From Endomychus coccineus (lineage: Eukaryota > Arthropoda > Insecta > Coleoptera > Endomychidae), in NCBI GenBank assembly GCA_958510875.1, contig OY294070.1, positions 40,972,012 through 41,036,011 on the forward strand: 64,000 nucleotides of DNA, given 5' to 3'. The stretch's first letter is position 1, and every line of letters begins with the position of its first letter. Positions 1-11,149 of this stretch are shown here, piece by piece. Below the pieces are notes generated by a model. That model was given only the letters and a program-made list of their open reading frames with translations, made no database searches and was not told the DNA's origin. The position numbers were made by a program, and so were the translations under genes.

Positions 1-839
1 AGAATCTGTTGCCAAAAGTTTTATATAGATATGTTCTCGTAAAGATTTTGATTTACATAGCTTTTTGAACACGCTTAATCAATTTGATTCACTGAACTTC
101 ACTGTCGAAATAGAAACAGATAATCAGCTTCCTTTCCTTGATATTAACTTTATAAAAGATGGTAATCACTTGGATTCAGCTACGCCATTTAAATATAAAA
201 TAGCTCCATTTAATAGTCTATGAACAAAGACTATTGAATGTCCCCTCGAATTAGCAAAATTACAACAACGAAGTTGAGAAACTTCAACAAACAGCGTTGG
301 ACAATGGTTTCGACAAATCTTTGAGCAATAATTTAATTTCTAAACAAAAAAGGAAATTCGAACGGAACCAACTAACCAAAATTAGATTCATTACATTCAA
401 ATACTTCAATAAAATTCAAAAGTTTCACTTATCCTTCAGTAATTAATAAATTCCATAATTTGTTTTCTAAATTTGCAATACAACCAGTTTATAAGTGTAA
501 GAACAAGCTAAAAAACCGTTTGGGCAACACCTTTGATAATGTTTTGGACTTCGACAAATCCGGGATTTACAAAATCGATTGTGAGTCAAAATGCTACGAT
601 CATTTCAACTCGGTAGAAAGAACAATTTGCCCATATAAAGAAAAATAATGGTGAAAAAAACAGCGGTAGCCGAACATATTTTGCATACAGGTCACACCAT
701 TTCTCAAGAAAGTTTATCACTTTTAAAACACAGGATGGACAAATATCTAGGTAATTTAGTAGGGGTGGAGATGTATAAACGAAAAAGCAATTTATTAAAT
801 TCCGATTTATCTCCAGCTGAGGGCAACAGGCTCATTTGA
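1..839 (+). mobile_element. Penelope-like element fragment (RT end, linker, GIY-YIG)
   Basis: This is the 3' part of a Penelope-like retroelement, entered mid-gene and broken by stops and frameshifts. The first 200 bases encode the end of the reverse transcriptase, with the LPFLDI-type block that follows the catalytic YVDD box. Around 540-640 a GIY-YIG-type endonuclease start is visible as KSGIYKIDC followed by spaced cysteines. At 648-839 the C-terminal part carries the HILHTGH block typical of these proteins and ends at a stop at 837-839. Family knowledge: RT plus GIY-YIG is the defining Penelope architecture. Closely related minus-strand pieces occur at 24767-24965, 26225-26900 and 43975-44205; together they are called type B here. 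It is not functional. Confidence 0.85.
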
Positions 840-1127
840 ATTTATAATTTAGTTTGTCCACGACTATTGTATAAAATATGCATAATGCATGTGTTTCCTC
901 AAGCATAATGATATCTATTAATCACTAGTGAATAATGAAATTATTATTCACTACCATCAATATGACAAACATGATAGAAACGTATAGACAAATACGATAA
1001 AAATAGGGCGTGCTATGAAACGTCAAGTCAAATCGAATTTAATTTGAAACGTCAACAATTTGTTGGTTCGACTTGTTTCAACAGCAAAGTTTATTAGTAT
1101 CAAAGTAATATTTATGGGTCGTGGACA

Positions 1128-1265
1128 AAGTATAGTATTCTACTTGCATATTATGGCTATTATTCACTTTGATGATTTACGACACTCGCCTGTGGCTCGT
1201 TCAGTAAACTTCATCCACGTGAATAATAGCCACCATAATATGCTCGTTGAATAATATACTATTAC
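1128..1265. repeat. long near-perfect palindrome (about 137 nt hairpin)
   Basis: Two arms of roughly 65-70 bases pair across almost the whole interval. The best block, GCATATTATGG..CTATTATTCAC, pairs with its inverse with only a 3-base bulge. The apical part (GATGA..TTTAC against GTAAA..TTCATC) also pairs, leaving only a few unpaired bases at the tip. It lies between the end of the Penelope fragment and a motif at 1266-1290 that recurs in the terminal repeats of type B Penelope copies. It could be a tiny palindromic MITE or part of the retroelement terminus. A microRNA-like precursor is possible in shape but unsupported. Confidence 0.6.
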
Positions 1266-1290
1266 TCTCCTCAGTACTTTAAGAGTATTT

Positions 1291-2270
1291 TTATATAGTT
1301 TATTAGTAGTATTAATTGTTATAATTGTCCAAAGTACATTTATCCTGGGTCTACCTACCCCACGAACCGGCAATAAAGATATTGAATTTGTTCAACTAAT
1401 TGCAGGGTTTCTAATCCGGAAGTAAGGGTGTGTAAGTGTCCATGTACGAAGGCACTAGAGCATTTAGTAGTCCTGACATTACTTTGCAATTACATTAAGG
1501 GGAACTCGCGTACTAACTTGGGTAGAGAGGGAGAAATCGAAGAAGCCGTTGTTTTGGTGTAAAGAAAAGAGTATTGGAATGGCACGGAGGCAAGTGTAAG
1601 TAAAATTACTGGTACGCTTTCACCTGCACAGCTGTATTTTAACGCATGAAGCGTTGTTCATAACTGGTTGTTGTTAACTTAGAAACCCATTCCCTTAAAA
1701 GTTGTTTATCGGATATCCGCACTGGCCTGTTTTTCCTGTTTTATGACCCCAGTGTAAATATCTGTTGGCTTTAGTGGTACATAGGATTTAATTTGACCGC
1801 CCGGTAAAGAATTAGTTGATAACATAGACCTACTGGCATACCCTCCACAATTCATTGTTGTTTTGAGCTTCCTTGTTTTTTTCCTCCACGTAATCAACTT
1901 CCAATATTTTGCTGATTAATACCTTCTTTATTGTAAATATTTTGCAAATAAACTTGAAATTCGAAGACTTCGTGTTTATTTTGCATATGTAATTTGTGTA
2001 TCATCTAAAAACTGCAATTCTGATACTATTCATTCAGTCCCGTTTTGGGCCTTGGTTATTACTTCACTGAAGATACCCAGAGACAAGGCTATCCATAGAC
2101 AGCATTGTGATATTCTTTGTGGTGAGGACCCTAGCAGAAGTAACCCTGAAGAGTTCACCTCATAAACAATCTGGCTCCTGAGAAATCAAAATAAGTCAAT
2201 TGGATTCAGATCCAGTTAACTTGAAGGAATATTTAGACCGTAGTAAGTATTAAATGGCAAAATTATCAAT
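1291..2270. other. AT-rich stretch with nothing recognised
   Basis: Only short, stop-limited reading frames with no domain-like pattern are seen on either strand. It is probably intergenic or old repeat sequence. Confidence 0.5.
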
Positions 2271-2284
2271 ATATCAATTTCTAT

Positions 2285-2880
2285 ATTAGAGTTCCCATTA
2301 TTGATTATGAAGACACTGCTAAAATTCAATTGATAAACGAACTTCAAAAACTCAGTTCCAAAATCGCATTTGTCAGAAAATTATATCGGGGAGAACTTTG
2401 AATTTTGATATAACAAATATTTATCGTAACCTAAAGAGTCCTCTATTTGGGATGGTCACATTCCAAACCAATAGATCAGGAAATCGAGAAAAAGATCCTT
2501 CTATCTCCGAATACGCAGATGTGAAAAACATATGGTTAGAAATTAATGGCAAGAGGTATTCTGAAGAACCACTCAATTTGGATTGGGATAAATACATATT
2601 TTCAATAGCTTCCGATTTCGATCGTATATTTTATTAAGTACATTTCGTTTGAGCACACCCTGAAAATTTCAAAAATGTTATACCAGTTTATGTTATAGAT
2701 CTAACACGACAACCATGGACCAACGGAAAGAGTAACGTTATACTTTGTGTTGACTTTAATAAAAATATACATCCACCAACCGCCAACAACGAAGGTACAC
2801 TGTGTTGCGTTGTAATGGTTTCAAACACGGCTTTCTCATACGAAATATTGAACAACACAATTAAAAAAAAAGATTCTTGA
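2285..2880 (+). pseudogene. double-jelly-roll-like domain protein remnant
   Basis: About 190 codons in two frames show a conserved-looking order of blocks: a PIIDYEDTAKIQL segment, an FGMVTFQTNR block, a DPSISEYADVKNI block, then past a frameshift IPVYVIDLTRQ and a C-terminal beta-rich stretch ending at a stop at 2878-2880. This order matches a family of insect hypothetical proteins annotated as double-jelly-roll-like and suspected to derive from virus-like or Polinton-type capsid proteins; that family assignment is by recall, not by search. The first half of the expected protein is missing. An in-frame stop near 2400 and a frameshift near 2640 make this a relic. No other viral genes are seen beside it. 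Confidence 0.5.
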
Positions 2881-3261
2881 ATTGGTATTTGTATTATATG
2901 TAATAATTTACAGATGAAATGTATGTTGAATTTAATGAAAAATAAGTAAATACAGTGTTATTCTTATTATCGATGCCACCTTATTTGATATCTGACATAA
3001 ATGTGGGCGATTAAAATTATGTCATAGATTAGATAAATACACTTTATCCAACAGTGTGTACCATATACCCTCACTTACTACTTGTCCGGTGGGCAATTAG
3101 TCCAAGATAATATTAACATTCCAGTAGTGGACAATTTGATATTAATGAATTGCTCTCGGGAAAAACGAGAGAAAGATATTCGTTTAAGAAATAGTAATAG
3201 CCATTTGTAAAATTTTGATACGATTTCGGATACTGGTTAAATATTTCACAGGACCATAGAA

Positions 3262-3417
3262 ATGTCATTGGAACTATACGATTTCATTGAAATCATTCTT
3301 GATGAAGTATTTGCAGAGATGATGGATCCTAGTGGGGAAATTTACGAAAATGCGTGTGCTCCACTTATGAAATCCTACTCCAGAAAAGACAGGAGTACCA
3401 ATAAGGAAAGAGACTAA
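3262..3417 (+). CDS. small unrecognised reading frame (51 codons)
   Basis: It starts with ATG at 3262 and stops at 3415-3417. The protein is acidic, with MSLELYDFIEIILDE at the start, and has no recognisable domain. It sits directly upstream of the cysteine-rich remnant at 3420-3700 in the same orientation, so both may be pieces of one transposase. A coding role is uncertain. Confidence 0.2.
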   Translation: MSLELYDFIEIILDEVFAEMMDPSGEIYENACAPLMKSYSRKDRSTNKERD

Positions 3418-3419
3418 AA

Positions 3420-3700
3420 ATACAAGAGACCAAAGTAATAATAACGAAACAGGTCGAACTACCAGTGGTGCAGGAAAACTTGGTTCCTATATATCTGCCT
3501 GTAAAAATGTGGGAGCTGTGTTGGCGTTGTGAATATCCGGTACACCGACGAAACGGTTGCAACAAAATCACGCGATTGGTCTGCTCAAGATGTGGCAAGG
3601 TAGTCCTTCAAGAGAATACGAAAGAACCTTGCGGAGGGACATTGATCACAGACACCAGTCCCCTGCAACATCAATCAAAGATTAGTGACCGGTTACAGAC
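3420..3700 (+). pseudogene. cysteine-rich tail, possibly piggyBac-like transposase C-terminus
   Basis: The frame contains CWRC followed by 12 residues, then TRLVCSRCGKVV and a later EPC. A C-x2-C / TR-x-x-C-x2-C layout close to the C-terminus resembles the zinc-binding tail of piggyBac transposases. No catalytic DDD core is seen upstream, so at most a fragment remains. Another treble-clef or zinc-ribbon tail is an alternative. Confidence 0.3.
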
Positions 3701-3779
3701 CAGACCGTTGCATAATAAGGGTTTATACATGTCATTACCAATATTCAAAACAAATTTATTTTTAGAAAATTAAAATTTC

Positions 3780-4949
3780 ATGTAAAATTAAAATATCTCA
3801 AAGCAAAGTAACAAGAATATATAGGGATTGCCAGTTTTTTCTGTATAGTATCAAAACAAATGTAGCTTGAGAAAACCAAAGGAAATTCTAAAATACATAT
3901 AAGACAATTCACACCCGCTTCAAGGAGGGTGATATGATAACATAGCTGGCATGGTCAAGATGGTTTCAATAATTTCACACAAGTTTCTTGTTCTAAAGGA
4001 AATCATAAACCTGCCAAGATGAATAACCGATATAGGACGGAAAACGAATGCTAAACTATGATAAATGTTAATGATAACCTTCTGGAGATGCTTAGGTAGT
4101 GGGCCTTTTTTCGAGATCCGCTGGATTAAATGGAAGTTATAAACGTCTTTCTTTCATAAGTTACACAATTAATCAAAATTTATCACACGTAAATCGGGAC
4201 GTAACGTAGTATCTAATCATCAAAATTGTAATTAGATATAGTCTTGATTAGGGATGGAATAATATGTATGTTCAAATCAGTTAGTAATATTTAGAAATGT
4301 TAGTAATGTTTAGAATCCCACCGAAAACATACTAAACTAGAGGCCTCAAGAGAGGAATCTTACTGCTTATTGGTTTAACCATTCTTCCAAATTTACTAGT
4401 AATAACATTGGTACAAAATTAAAAGCAAAATCACTATAAGTGAAACGATTGGTTAACCAATTCGAGGAATCTTCCTAATTGTATCAACTGAAATGCGAAA
4501 ACCACCAGTTACATTTTCTAACTTGAATTGTTTTCTTGAGAAATCACGTCACATAATCAATTTCAATTAATCTAACTTAATAGTTTCTTCAGTGTTTTTG
4601 TTAAGAAGGGTGTATTTCGCTGAATTAGAGTTGTTTTAGATTTTCATTCAAGTTCAAATTGAATAATTGAATTTTATTCATATTTTTGAATAGATCATAC
4701 GAGGTACCTACGCCGCTATCCGCAGGGATGTCGTCCATTAACAGAGAATTTTCAAAAATTCCGAATCGATCTCCATGCCTAAAAATAATCAATTCCGACA
4801 GGACACCTTCCGTGAATTTATATAGAATGATAACATACCGCGATGACTGTACAGCTGCCGTTGTTATAACATAGATGTCAGGACCTGACTCATCCTACTT
4901 ATTTATTCAAATTAATTACTGATTCAAACAATATTGAAATTAAACCTTG
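3780..4949. other. AT-rich intergenic stretch, nothing recognised
   Basis: No coding pattern or terminal repeat is seen. A TTAGTAATATTTAGAAATG-type short direct repetition occurs near 4280-4310. Confidence 0.45.
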
Positions 4950-5700
4950 CAACGGGGTTCACACCGTTACAAAAGGACGCTAATATTTTACCGAATTGAA
5001 GTAACCAATTTTTCACGCTTGATCCTCACAAATTAGCTTTTATTTTCGAATCAAATTTTAATTAAAATACTATAATCCGTACTGCATATTCAAAGTTGTA
5101 ATTTTTGTTATTCTACTTTCTCAAAATTTTAGTTATTTATAGTAAACAAGTTTCAGCTGAAATTTTTTTATTGAGTTCAATTAAATTCAAACAGATACTT
5201 GCTCTATCAAAATTCGATTTAATAGGTAAACCATTTTTACTTTTGCTAAGCTTTATTATTCCATTGGATGATTAAAACCACTTTGTTGAGTTTGAAACCA
5301 TTATTCTTTCATTTTCTCTTATTTGATTCATCAACTATCTAACCACCCCGTAATGCCGGAAATTCTTGACGGTCCTTTCTATCAGAGCTGTTGGCGCCCT
5401 TAGGCAACACATCAACAACTTACCGAGCTAGATGTTTAAATTGGGGAATTAGGTTCAACCTTACAATGACACTTAAAGACTCTAAACCTTACATGACATA
5501 ACTGATACTTGAACGCAGTACACGTTTCAACTCGAATCTATCAAACTCGATTGAATAATAACTATTTATGAAAAACTTACACTTTCAGTCTAAAGATGAA
5601 TAAAAAACTTGAACTTACAAAAAAATCATCTGAAAATATCTCACGATAGGAGTCGAAAAAGTGATAAGATAAGTAATATGTCTAGCTTATATTAATAGTC
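4950..5700. repeat. 3'-flank unit of the zinc-finger gene array, copy 1
   Basis: This sequence matches 20150-20853 almost collinearly, for example in the shared stretch with ATTAAAACCACTTTGTT and CCACCCCGTAATGCCGG. More distant copies lie at 41310-41930 and, split by insertions, at 54125-54225 plus 55646-55709 plus 59221-59500. In copies 1 and 2 it lies just 3' of a minus-strand zinc-finger exon, so the duplicated unit included the gene. The stretch GTCTAGCTTATATT at 5680-5693 is the empty site of the Penelope insertion found in copy 2. Confidence 0.75.
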
Positions 5701-5704
5701 AACA

Positions 5705-5710
5705 ATTTAT
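5705..5710 (-). promoter_or_regulatory. polyadenylation signal AATAAA of zinc-finger gene 1
   Basis: AATAAA on the minus strand, about 145 bases past the stop codon at 5854. The same hexamer is kept at the matching place in gene 2 (23522-23527). Confidence 0.55.
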
Positions 5711-5853
5711 TCTGTATAATGTAAATGTTGTAAAAATCTTATTCAACAATCGGTCAGTTCATTTGCAATCGGTATTGACATGACTATATCATTTACTTCT
5801 TCATATACTGTGCATACATTTCAAATATGATTATTGAATAGCTTCATATTAAT

Positions 5854-7528
5854 TTATAAATCTTCTCTCGTGTGCTTGTTGTTAATGTGAAGTTTCAAGC
5901 TCAATGGGTAAAAGGTTTCAAAATCACAATTCTGACATTTATGTATCTCTTCTTTAGTGTGCTTAGCATTGGTGTGATATTTCAAACGTGAGCGTGTAGC
6001 GGTTTCATAATCGCAATGTTCACATTTGAATATTTTATCCTTTGTATGTTTAACATTCACATGGTATTTCAAATTTTGGAGGCTAGTGGTTTCATGATTG
6101 CAATATTCACATTTGTGTATGTCCCCTTTCCTATGTTTAGAGTTAATGTGTTTCTTTAAATTCGATGGTAGAACAGCATCGTAACCGCAATATCGACATT
6201 TATTTACCTCCTCCTTCGTATGTTTTGCGTTGATGTGACATTTCAAATGTGAGAATTTAGAGGTTCCATAATCGCAATATTCACATTTGAATATTTTCTC
6301 TTTTGTATGTTTCATGTTCACATGATTTTTCAAACTTTGATACAGAGTCGTTTCATAATCGCAATATTCACATTTATGTAATTCCTCTTTTGTATGTTTC
6401 GAGTTGATGTGAATTTTTAAACGTGCGAGTATAGCAGTTTCATAATCGCAATGTTCACATTTAAATATTTTCTCCTTTGTATGGTTTACATTCACGTGGT
6501 AATTCAACCCTTGAGAAGTAGCGTTTTCATGATCGCAATATTGACATTTATGTAGCTCCAGCCTTGTATGTTTTGCATTGATATGTATCTTCAAACGTGA
6601 GAGTATAGCGGTTTCATAATCGCAATGTTCACATTTAAATATTTTCTCCTTTGTATGTTTTACGTTTACATGGTTTTTTAAACTTTGGAAGAGAGTGGTT
6701 TCATAATCGCAATATTGACATTTATGTAGCTCCTCCCTTGTATGTTTGGAGTTGACGTGTATTTTCAAACGTGCGATTATAGCAGTTTCATAATCGCAAT
6801 GCTCACATTTGAATATTTTCTCCTTTGTATGGTTAACATTCACATGGTATTTCAAACTTTGAGAACTAGTAGTTTCATGGTCGCAATATTCACATTTATG
6901 TAGCTCCTCCCTCGTATGTTTCGCGTTAATGTGATATTTCAAATGTGAATGTATAGCAGTTTCATAATTACAATGTTCACATTTGAATATTTTCTCCTTT
7001 GTATGTTTAACATTCACATGGTATTTCAATTTCTGAATACTAGTGGTTTCATGATCACAATATAGACATTTATGCACCTCCCCTTTTGTATGTTTTGCGT
7101 TCATGTGATATTTCAAATGTGAGAGCATCGAGGTTTCATGATCACAATACTCGCATCTGAATATTTTCTCCTTTGTATGCTTAACGTTCACATGATATTT
7201 CAATTTTTGAAGACTAGTAGTTTCATGATCGCAATATTGACATTTATGTAGCTCCTCTCTCTTATGATTTGCCCTGATGTGTTTATTCAAATGCGAAAGC
7301 ATGTATGTTTCATGATCGCAATGTTCACAATGGTATATTTTCTCCCACGTATGATGTTTGATGTTCACATGGGTTTTCACATTTTGAAGGCTAGTGGTTT
7401 CATGATCACAATATTCACTAATATCAGATAACTTGTTAACTACACAATCTGAATTTTCTTCATATGGATCAGGTTTGAATTTTATTAGATGATTTCCGAA
7501 CTGTTCGTCAAAACCATGGTTTTCTATC
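5854..7528 (-). CDS. C2H2 zinc-finger gene 1, exon 2 (zinc-finger array)
   Basis: This exon encodes residues 34-590 of a predicted 590-aa nuclear protein, probably a DNA-binding transcription or chromatin factor. It begins after a TTTTAG acceptor; the joined codon is GA+G (Glu). Residues 34-69 are an acidic spacer. Residues about 70-590 hold 18 consecutive 29-residue finger positions of form C-x2-C-x12-H-x4-H with TKEKI/TREEL-type linkers. The first finger lacks its first cysteine (SEYCDHE), so 17 look competent. Odd and even fingers differ consistently (HKCxYCDHETT..VNVKH versus FKCEHCDYETA..INAKH), so the array grew in two-finger units of 174 bp. The reading frame has no interruption. Exon 1 is at 11113-11016, and its 3.5-kb intron holds LINE and Penelope debris. 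DNA targets cannot be read from the sequence. Confidence 0.88.
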
Positions 7529-7699
7529 CTAAAATTAATTTATTGTAAGTATGTATGATCCTGACAAAGTTTCTAGTTTTGGGCATGTTTTCAAATTCAA
7601 TCATTAAACAAAAGTTATGTTAAAGGAAAAGAGCTGTAAGGGTATCAATCCCGAAGGTTTATGATCAACCAAACTTTGATTGGTCAGAAATAGGGATGT

Positions 7700-8300
7700 T
7701 ACGGATGCAGATTTTTAATAATAATATATTATCTCTTTCAAATGTTAGTCCCCTGAAGTTTCTCCTACAATCACATAATTTTCCCAATCTGTGGAAACTT
7801 TTAATATTAATTAATACATGAGGTTACTAATTATCTTCCAGTTGTCATTTTCAATAACTTCTGTAAGATATTTGAATACATTTTATATGATGCTACTACA
7901 TTCAATCATCTAAAACTGCAGATATCCCCAGGGCAGCATGGGTTTATGCATGACAGATCAACTGTTACTAACTTAGTTTGCAACAGTCAACACAGCTGAT
8001 GTTACTGATGAGGGTGGCCAGGTTGATTGTATCTACCTTGATGAAATGGATCGTAGTATTTTATTAAATAAAATGTCTAGCTTTCGATCAACAATTGAAT
8101 TTTGAAAGTTTTACCTGTCATAGATATCAATAGGTAGAGTATCGAGTGTTTAATGTTTTAATTTTATGCGCTACTTCAAGGGTCTGTTCTTGGACCAGTT
8201 CTATTTAATTTACATATCGATGATATGACCTCTTTATTCTTTATCTCACTGCAGCATGACTTAGATGCACTTAGTACTTAATGTGTGTGTAATTAATCAT
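7700..8300 (+). mobile_element. non-LTR reverse transcriptase fragment
   Basis: Frameshifted plus-strand pieces show the order expected of a LINE reverse transcriptase: a segment ending GFMHDRSTVTNL, an aspartate-rich block near 8020, then KGSVLGPVLFNLHIDDM near 8180-8230. The last is the PQGSVLGPLLF block of Jockey/CR1/RTE-type enzymes. It lies in the intron of zinc-finger gene 1 and is a dead fragment. Confidence 0.7.
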
Positions 8301-9196
8301 CTGGAGCTTAGTGTTAGTCAGTGCACTGTAATGACTTTTATCAAGAAAGTACTATTTACAATTATAAACTGGTTGATACAGCTCTTGTTCATTCCTATAG
8401 TTTCAGCGACTTGGGAATTTTATTTGAAGTGAAATTTGGATTAAATTAATTGTTTCTAGCTCCTACAAATGCTGGGCTTTCTCATCGGAAATTGCCGCCT
8501 ATTTAAAAGTGATTCAGTAATAATGTTATACAATTCACTTTCATTATACCATTCTGCAGAACACACACGTTATCATTTTCACCAATTATCTAAATCTTTA
8601 GATTATACAAGATGGTCGGGGTGACATATATAAAGCTGTGCATATTAGGTAATATGAATTATCTTTATTGTAACTATATTATATATACTCCTAAGCTCTT
8701 CAAAGGGTGTCTGTCCCGTTGATCTAGTGCAATTAAATAAATAAATATGAACTAATTTAAAATGGAGATAACTTAGCTTATAATATAAATATTTCTATAT
8801 TACATACATTAATATTCATAAAAATATTTGTCAAGATAAATTATCAACTTTTATCAATATAACCAGATATGAAATAAACTCAATAGGGTCACGGAAACTT
8901 ACCAATAAAAAAGCATTATATAATTATTCCCTAACACCTTATTAATATTTAGATATCTAAATAGGTATACAAATTATTTGATGCGTTTATTAACTTTTTT
9001 ATATATATCGATGGAATTAGTTTTCAAAGGTATGAAGAAATAATAAAGATAATGAAGAAGAATTAAAAAATAATCATGATCTAGTACGTTGAATAAATTT
9101 ACTTGCAATTTGTTTAGCACGGTTTTATTTTCAATTTGATAATTATTTGACAATTTTTTTTACAACAATGGTTAACCCTGTGATAGAAGGGTTGAC

Positions 9197-9252
9197 TTGA
9201 TCGCCATGTAATAGTAGGATTGGCTCGATCGCCATGTAATAGTAGGATTGGC
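9197..9252. repeat. 28-bp tandem repeat, two copies
   Basis: The unit reads TYGATCGCCATGTAATAGTA followed by GGATTGGC and occurs twice back to back at 9197-9224 and 9225-9252. Block B holds only one copy near 29790. A similar GATCGCCATGTAA motif occurs at 42645-42670 in an unrelated TIR element. Confidence 0.8.
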
Positions 9253-9784
9253 CCCTCAGTTCTTTCAGAGTTGTTGGGTTGGAATAAAAGAGGATTCCAT
9301 AACAACCATATGTAATTATCACTTAACAAATAACTATAACTATGCTATCAGCATCCAGTAGGTACTCTGAACGAATGAATATAAATGAATTAATTTTAGT
9401 TAAAATGATATTTATATTCCTCTAAACGCGACATACATATATTTAATATCTATTAAATAAAGTGTATATTGTAACCTTTCTGATAATGCATATTATGCAT
9501 TATCAATGTTTTATCATAATTAATGAATCAAGATGTAATGACAAACTTCTTTGCAATCACAACCCCTAGAGTCCCGTATTAAAAGAAATATTTATGGATA
9601 ATTTGGAAACGGAAATACATGGAACCCCATCCCCTCCACCTAATCAAGAGGTTCATATTTTGGTATAGATTCTTGATGGCATCATAGCCATGTTTCATTG
9701 AAACTAATAGACAATGTATTATTACATTACACATTCCTATGATTCATAAATATAATTCATCCAAATACTAAATTTACAATTGAA

Positions 9785-10525
9785 ATGGTGGAAGCAAATT
9801 ACACTAATTTTTTGGAGCTAAACATTAAGAAAATTTATAATATGTTTGATTTATCATTAGTTCGTAAAGCACCTATACTAAACTGGCAATTCACAATACT
9901 TCATCAATTTCAACATAAAATAGCAGTCTAAAATAGTTTCATACAGAAGCTACACCTATCAAACAATAGTTTTGATAAAGAGTTGAATATTATTGGACAA
10001 ATCGCGGTGAATAATGGATGGAAAAAACGATACAAGTTAACTCAGTATTTTCTACAATAAAACAAAAGTATTTTTATGTTGGTATCACATATTATGGGGA
10101 CACACAATACTAAAATTTAAAATTTTCTAAGTAATTTAAGCATCGATGAAACATATAGAGCACATAATAATTTTGCTAGGTCTATCAAAAATAATAAAAA
10201 TGAATCACCGATGAAGACAAATGTGGAGTTTACAAGATGACATGTGGGACTTGCCTTAAGATATAACATTGGTCAGAGGGTAAGAACTTAGTCATAGTTT
10301 CATTAATAATAAATCTGGTTCAATCTTTGCAGAACATTTATTGAAGGAAAACCATAACTTTAATGATAATTTTTAGAATTTACACATACAGAATAAAAGT
10401 AGAATTTGCTGAAATGCCTAGAAATTAATAATTTCCTATCAGAAGTCTGGTATCCTGCTGAACAATTAACAAATATTATTAATTCTCCCATATTAAATTT
10501 GTATAATTACATTATTTAGAGAAAA
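9785..10525 (+). mobile_element. Penelope-like element fragment, block A
   Basis: The plus-strand frames give NYTNFLELNIKK (the post-catalytic RT block), then IDETYRAHNN and a degraded GIY-YIG region (CG..YNIGQ). After further stops there is an AEHLLKE..NFN block. Order and spacing fit the end of a Penelope-like protein, of a third type distinct from types A and B here. The same relic is at 30389-31050, so it was present before the segmental duplication. Confidence 0.7.
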
Positions 10526-11015
10526 CAAATTTGGAAAACCCATTGTTCATTGACATGATCTGTCTATTCGATAACCAGTTTTGTTGTTCAAATCATAAAC
10601 CATTTGAATATTTTTTATGAACCATTTAAATAATTTTCATAAGTCATTCAAATATTCCAGGTTTCATGTATGCAGGATCCAGTTTTCCTTGTGTTGGTTC
10701 CTTCATCCTCTGAGAATTGTCTTCAACCAATCTTGTTGCAATATTTACATACAGATCTTCAATATGGAACTGTATTAATACCAAAACTGAATCTGAAGAA
10801 ATCAAAAGTTCTTAATAAAAACTATGATAAATGAAATGATTCCAACAATTTCTTTAGGAACCCCACTTTTATTATTATTTGTTAACTGGAGAATTGTATG
10901 TGAAGAAACATCAAACTCTTTTTGACCTTACAGCACCTACATATTCTTCAACTCTACAATAGGTTGTGCAGAAAATAAAATTTAATGGGTACATAAGAAT
11001 CCTAAGGAAGCTTAC

Positions 11016-11113
11016 TCTATTTTAAACTGCTGATCCTCTGATGAATATTCCTGTTTGATTATTTCCGGACATATATTACTTTCTTTAGTCATTTCATTGC
11101 ACTCTATCTCCAT
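11016..11113 (-). CDS. C2H2 zinc-finger gene 1, exon 1
   Basis: The ATG at 11113-11111 sits in a good metazoan start context (CAACATGG). The exon encodes 32 residues beginning MEIECNEMTKESN and containing EIIKQEYSSEDQ, an acidic N-terminus common in insect zinc-finger proteins. It ends at a GTAAG donor at 11015-11011 in phase 2, which matches the single leading base of exon 2 at 7528. Gene 3 has an equivalent exon at 39024-38942 with the same phase and a similar IKEEPADYQQF sequence, which strongly supports this assignment. No counterpart was found for gene 2. Confidence 0.75.
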
Positions 11114-11149
11114 GTTGAGTTTAAATAATAGGATTGATTCAAATCAATG

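Larger units (their letters stand above)
8270..10560. repeat. segmental duplication block A (matches 26905-31094)
   Basis: Block A and block B are collinear and very similar, including the stretch with GGTCACGG..AACTTACCAATA, a short palindrome TGATAATGCATATTATGCAT and the Penelope fragment at 9785. Block A lacks the mariner-like element of block B: the sequence across 9000-9020 reads straight through the insertion point. Together with 4950-5850 and 7300-7690 it shows that the whole gene 1 neighbourhood was duplicated. Confidence 0.85.

Noticed and set aside
4686..4874. 62-codon frame near the zinc-finger flank unit
   Set aside because: No start context, no domain pattern and no conservation in the paralogous flank.
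5854..7380. Start of zinc-finger gene 1 at the first bacterial-style start codon (7380)
   Set aside because: That codon is GTG inside finger 1; the exon extends in frame to a splice acceptor at 7528 and has an upstream ATG exon.
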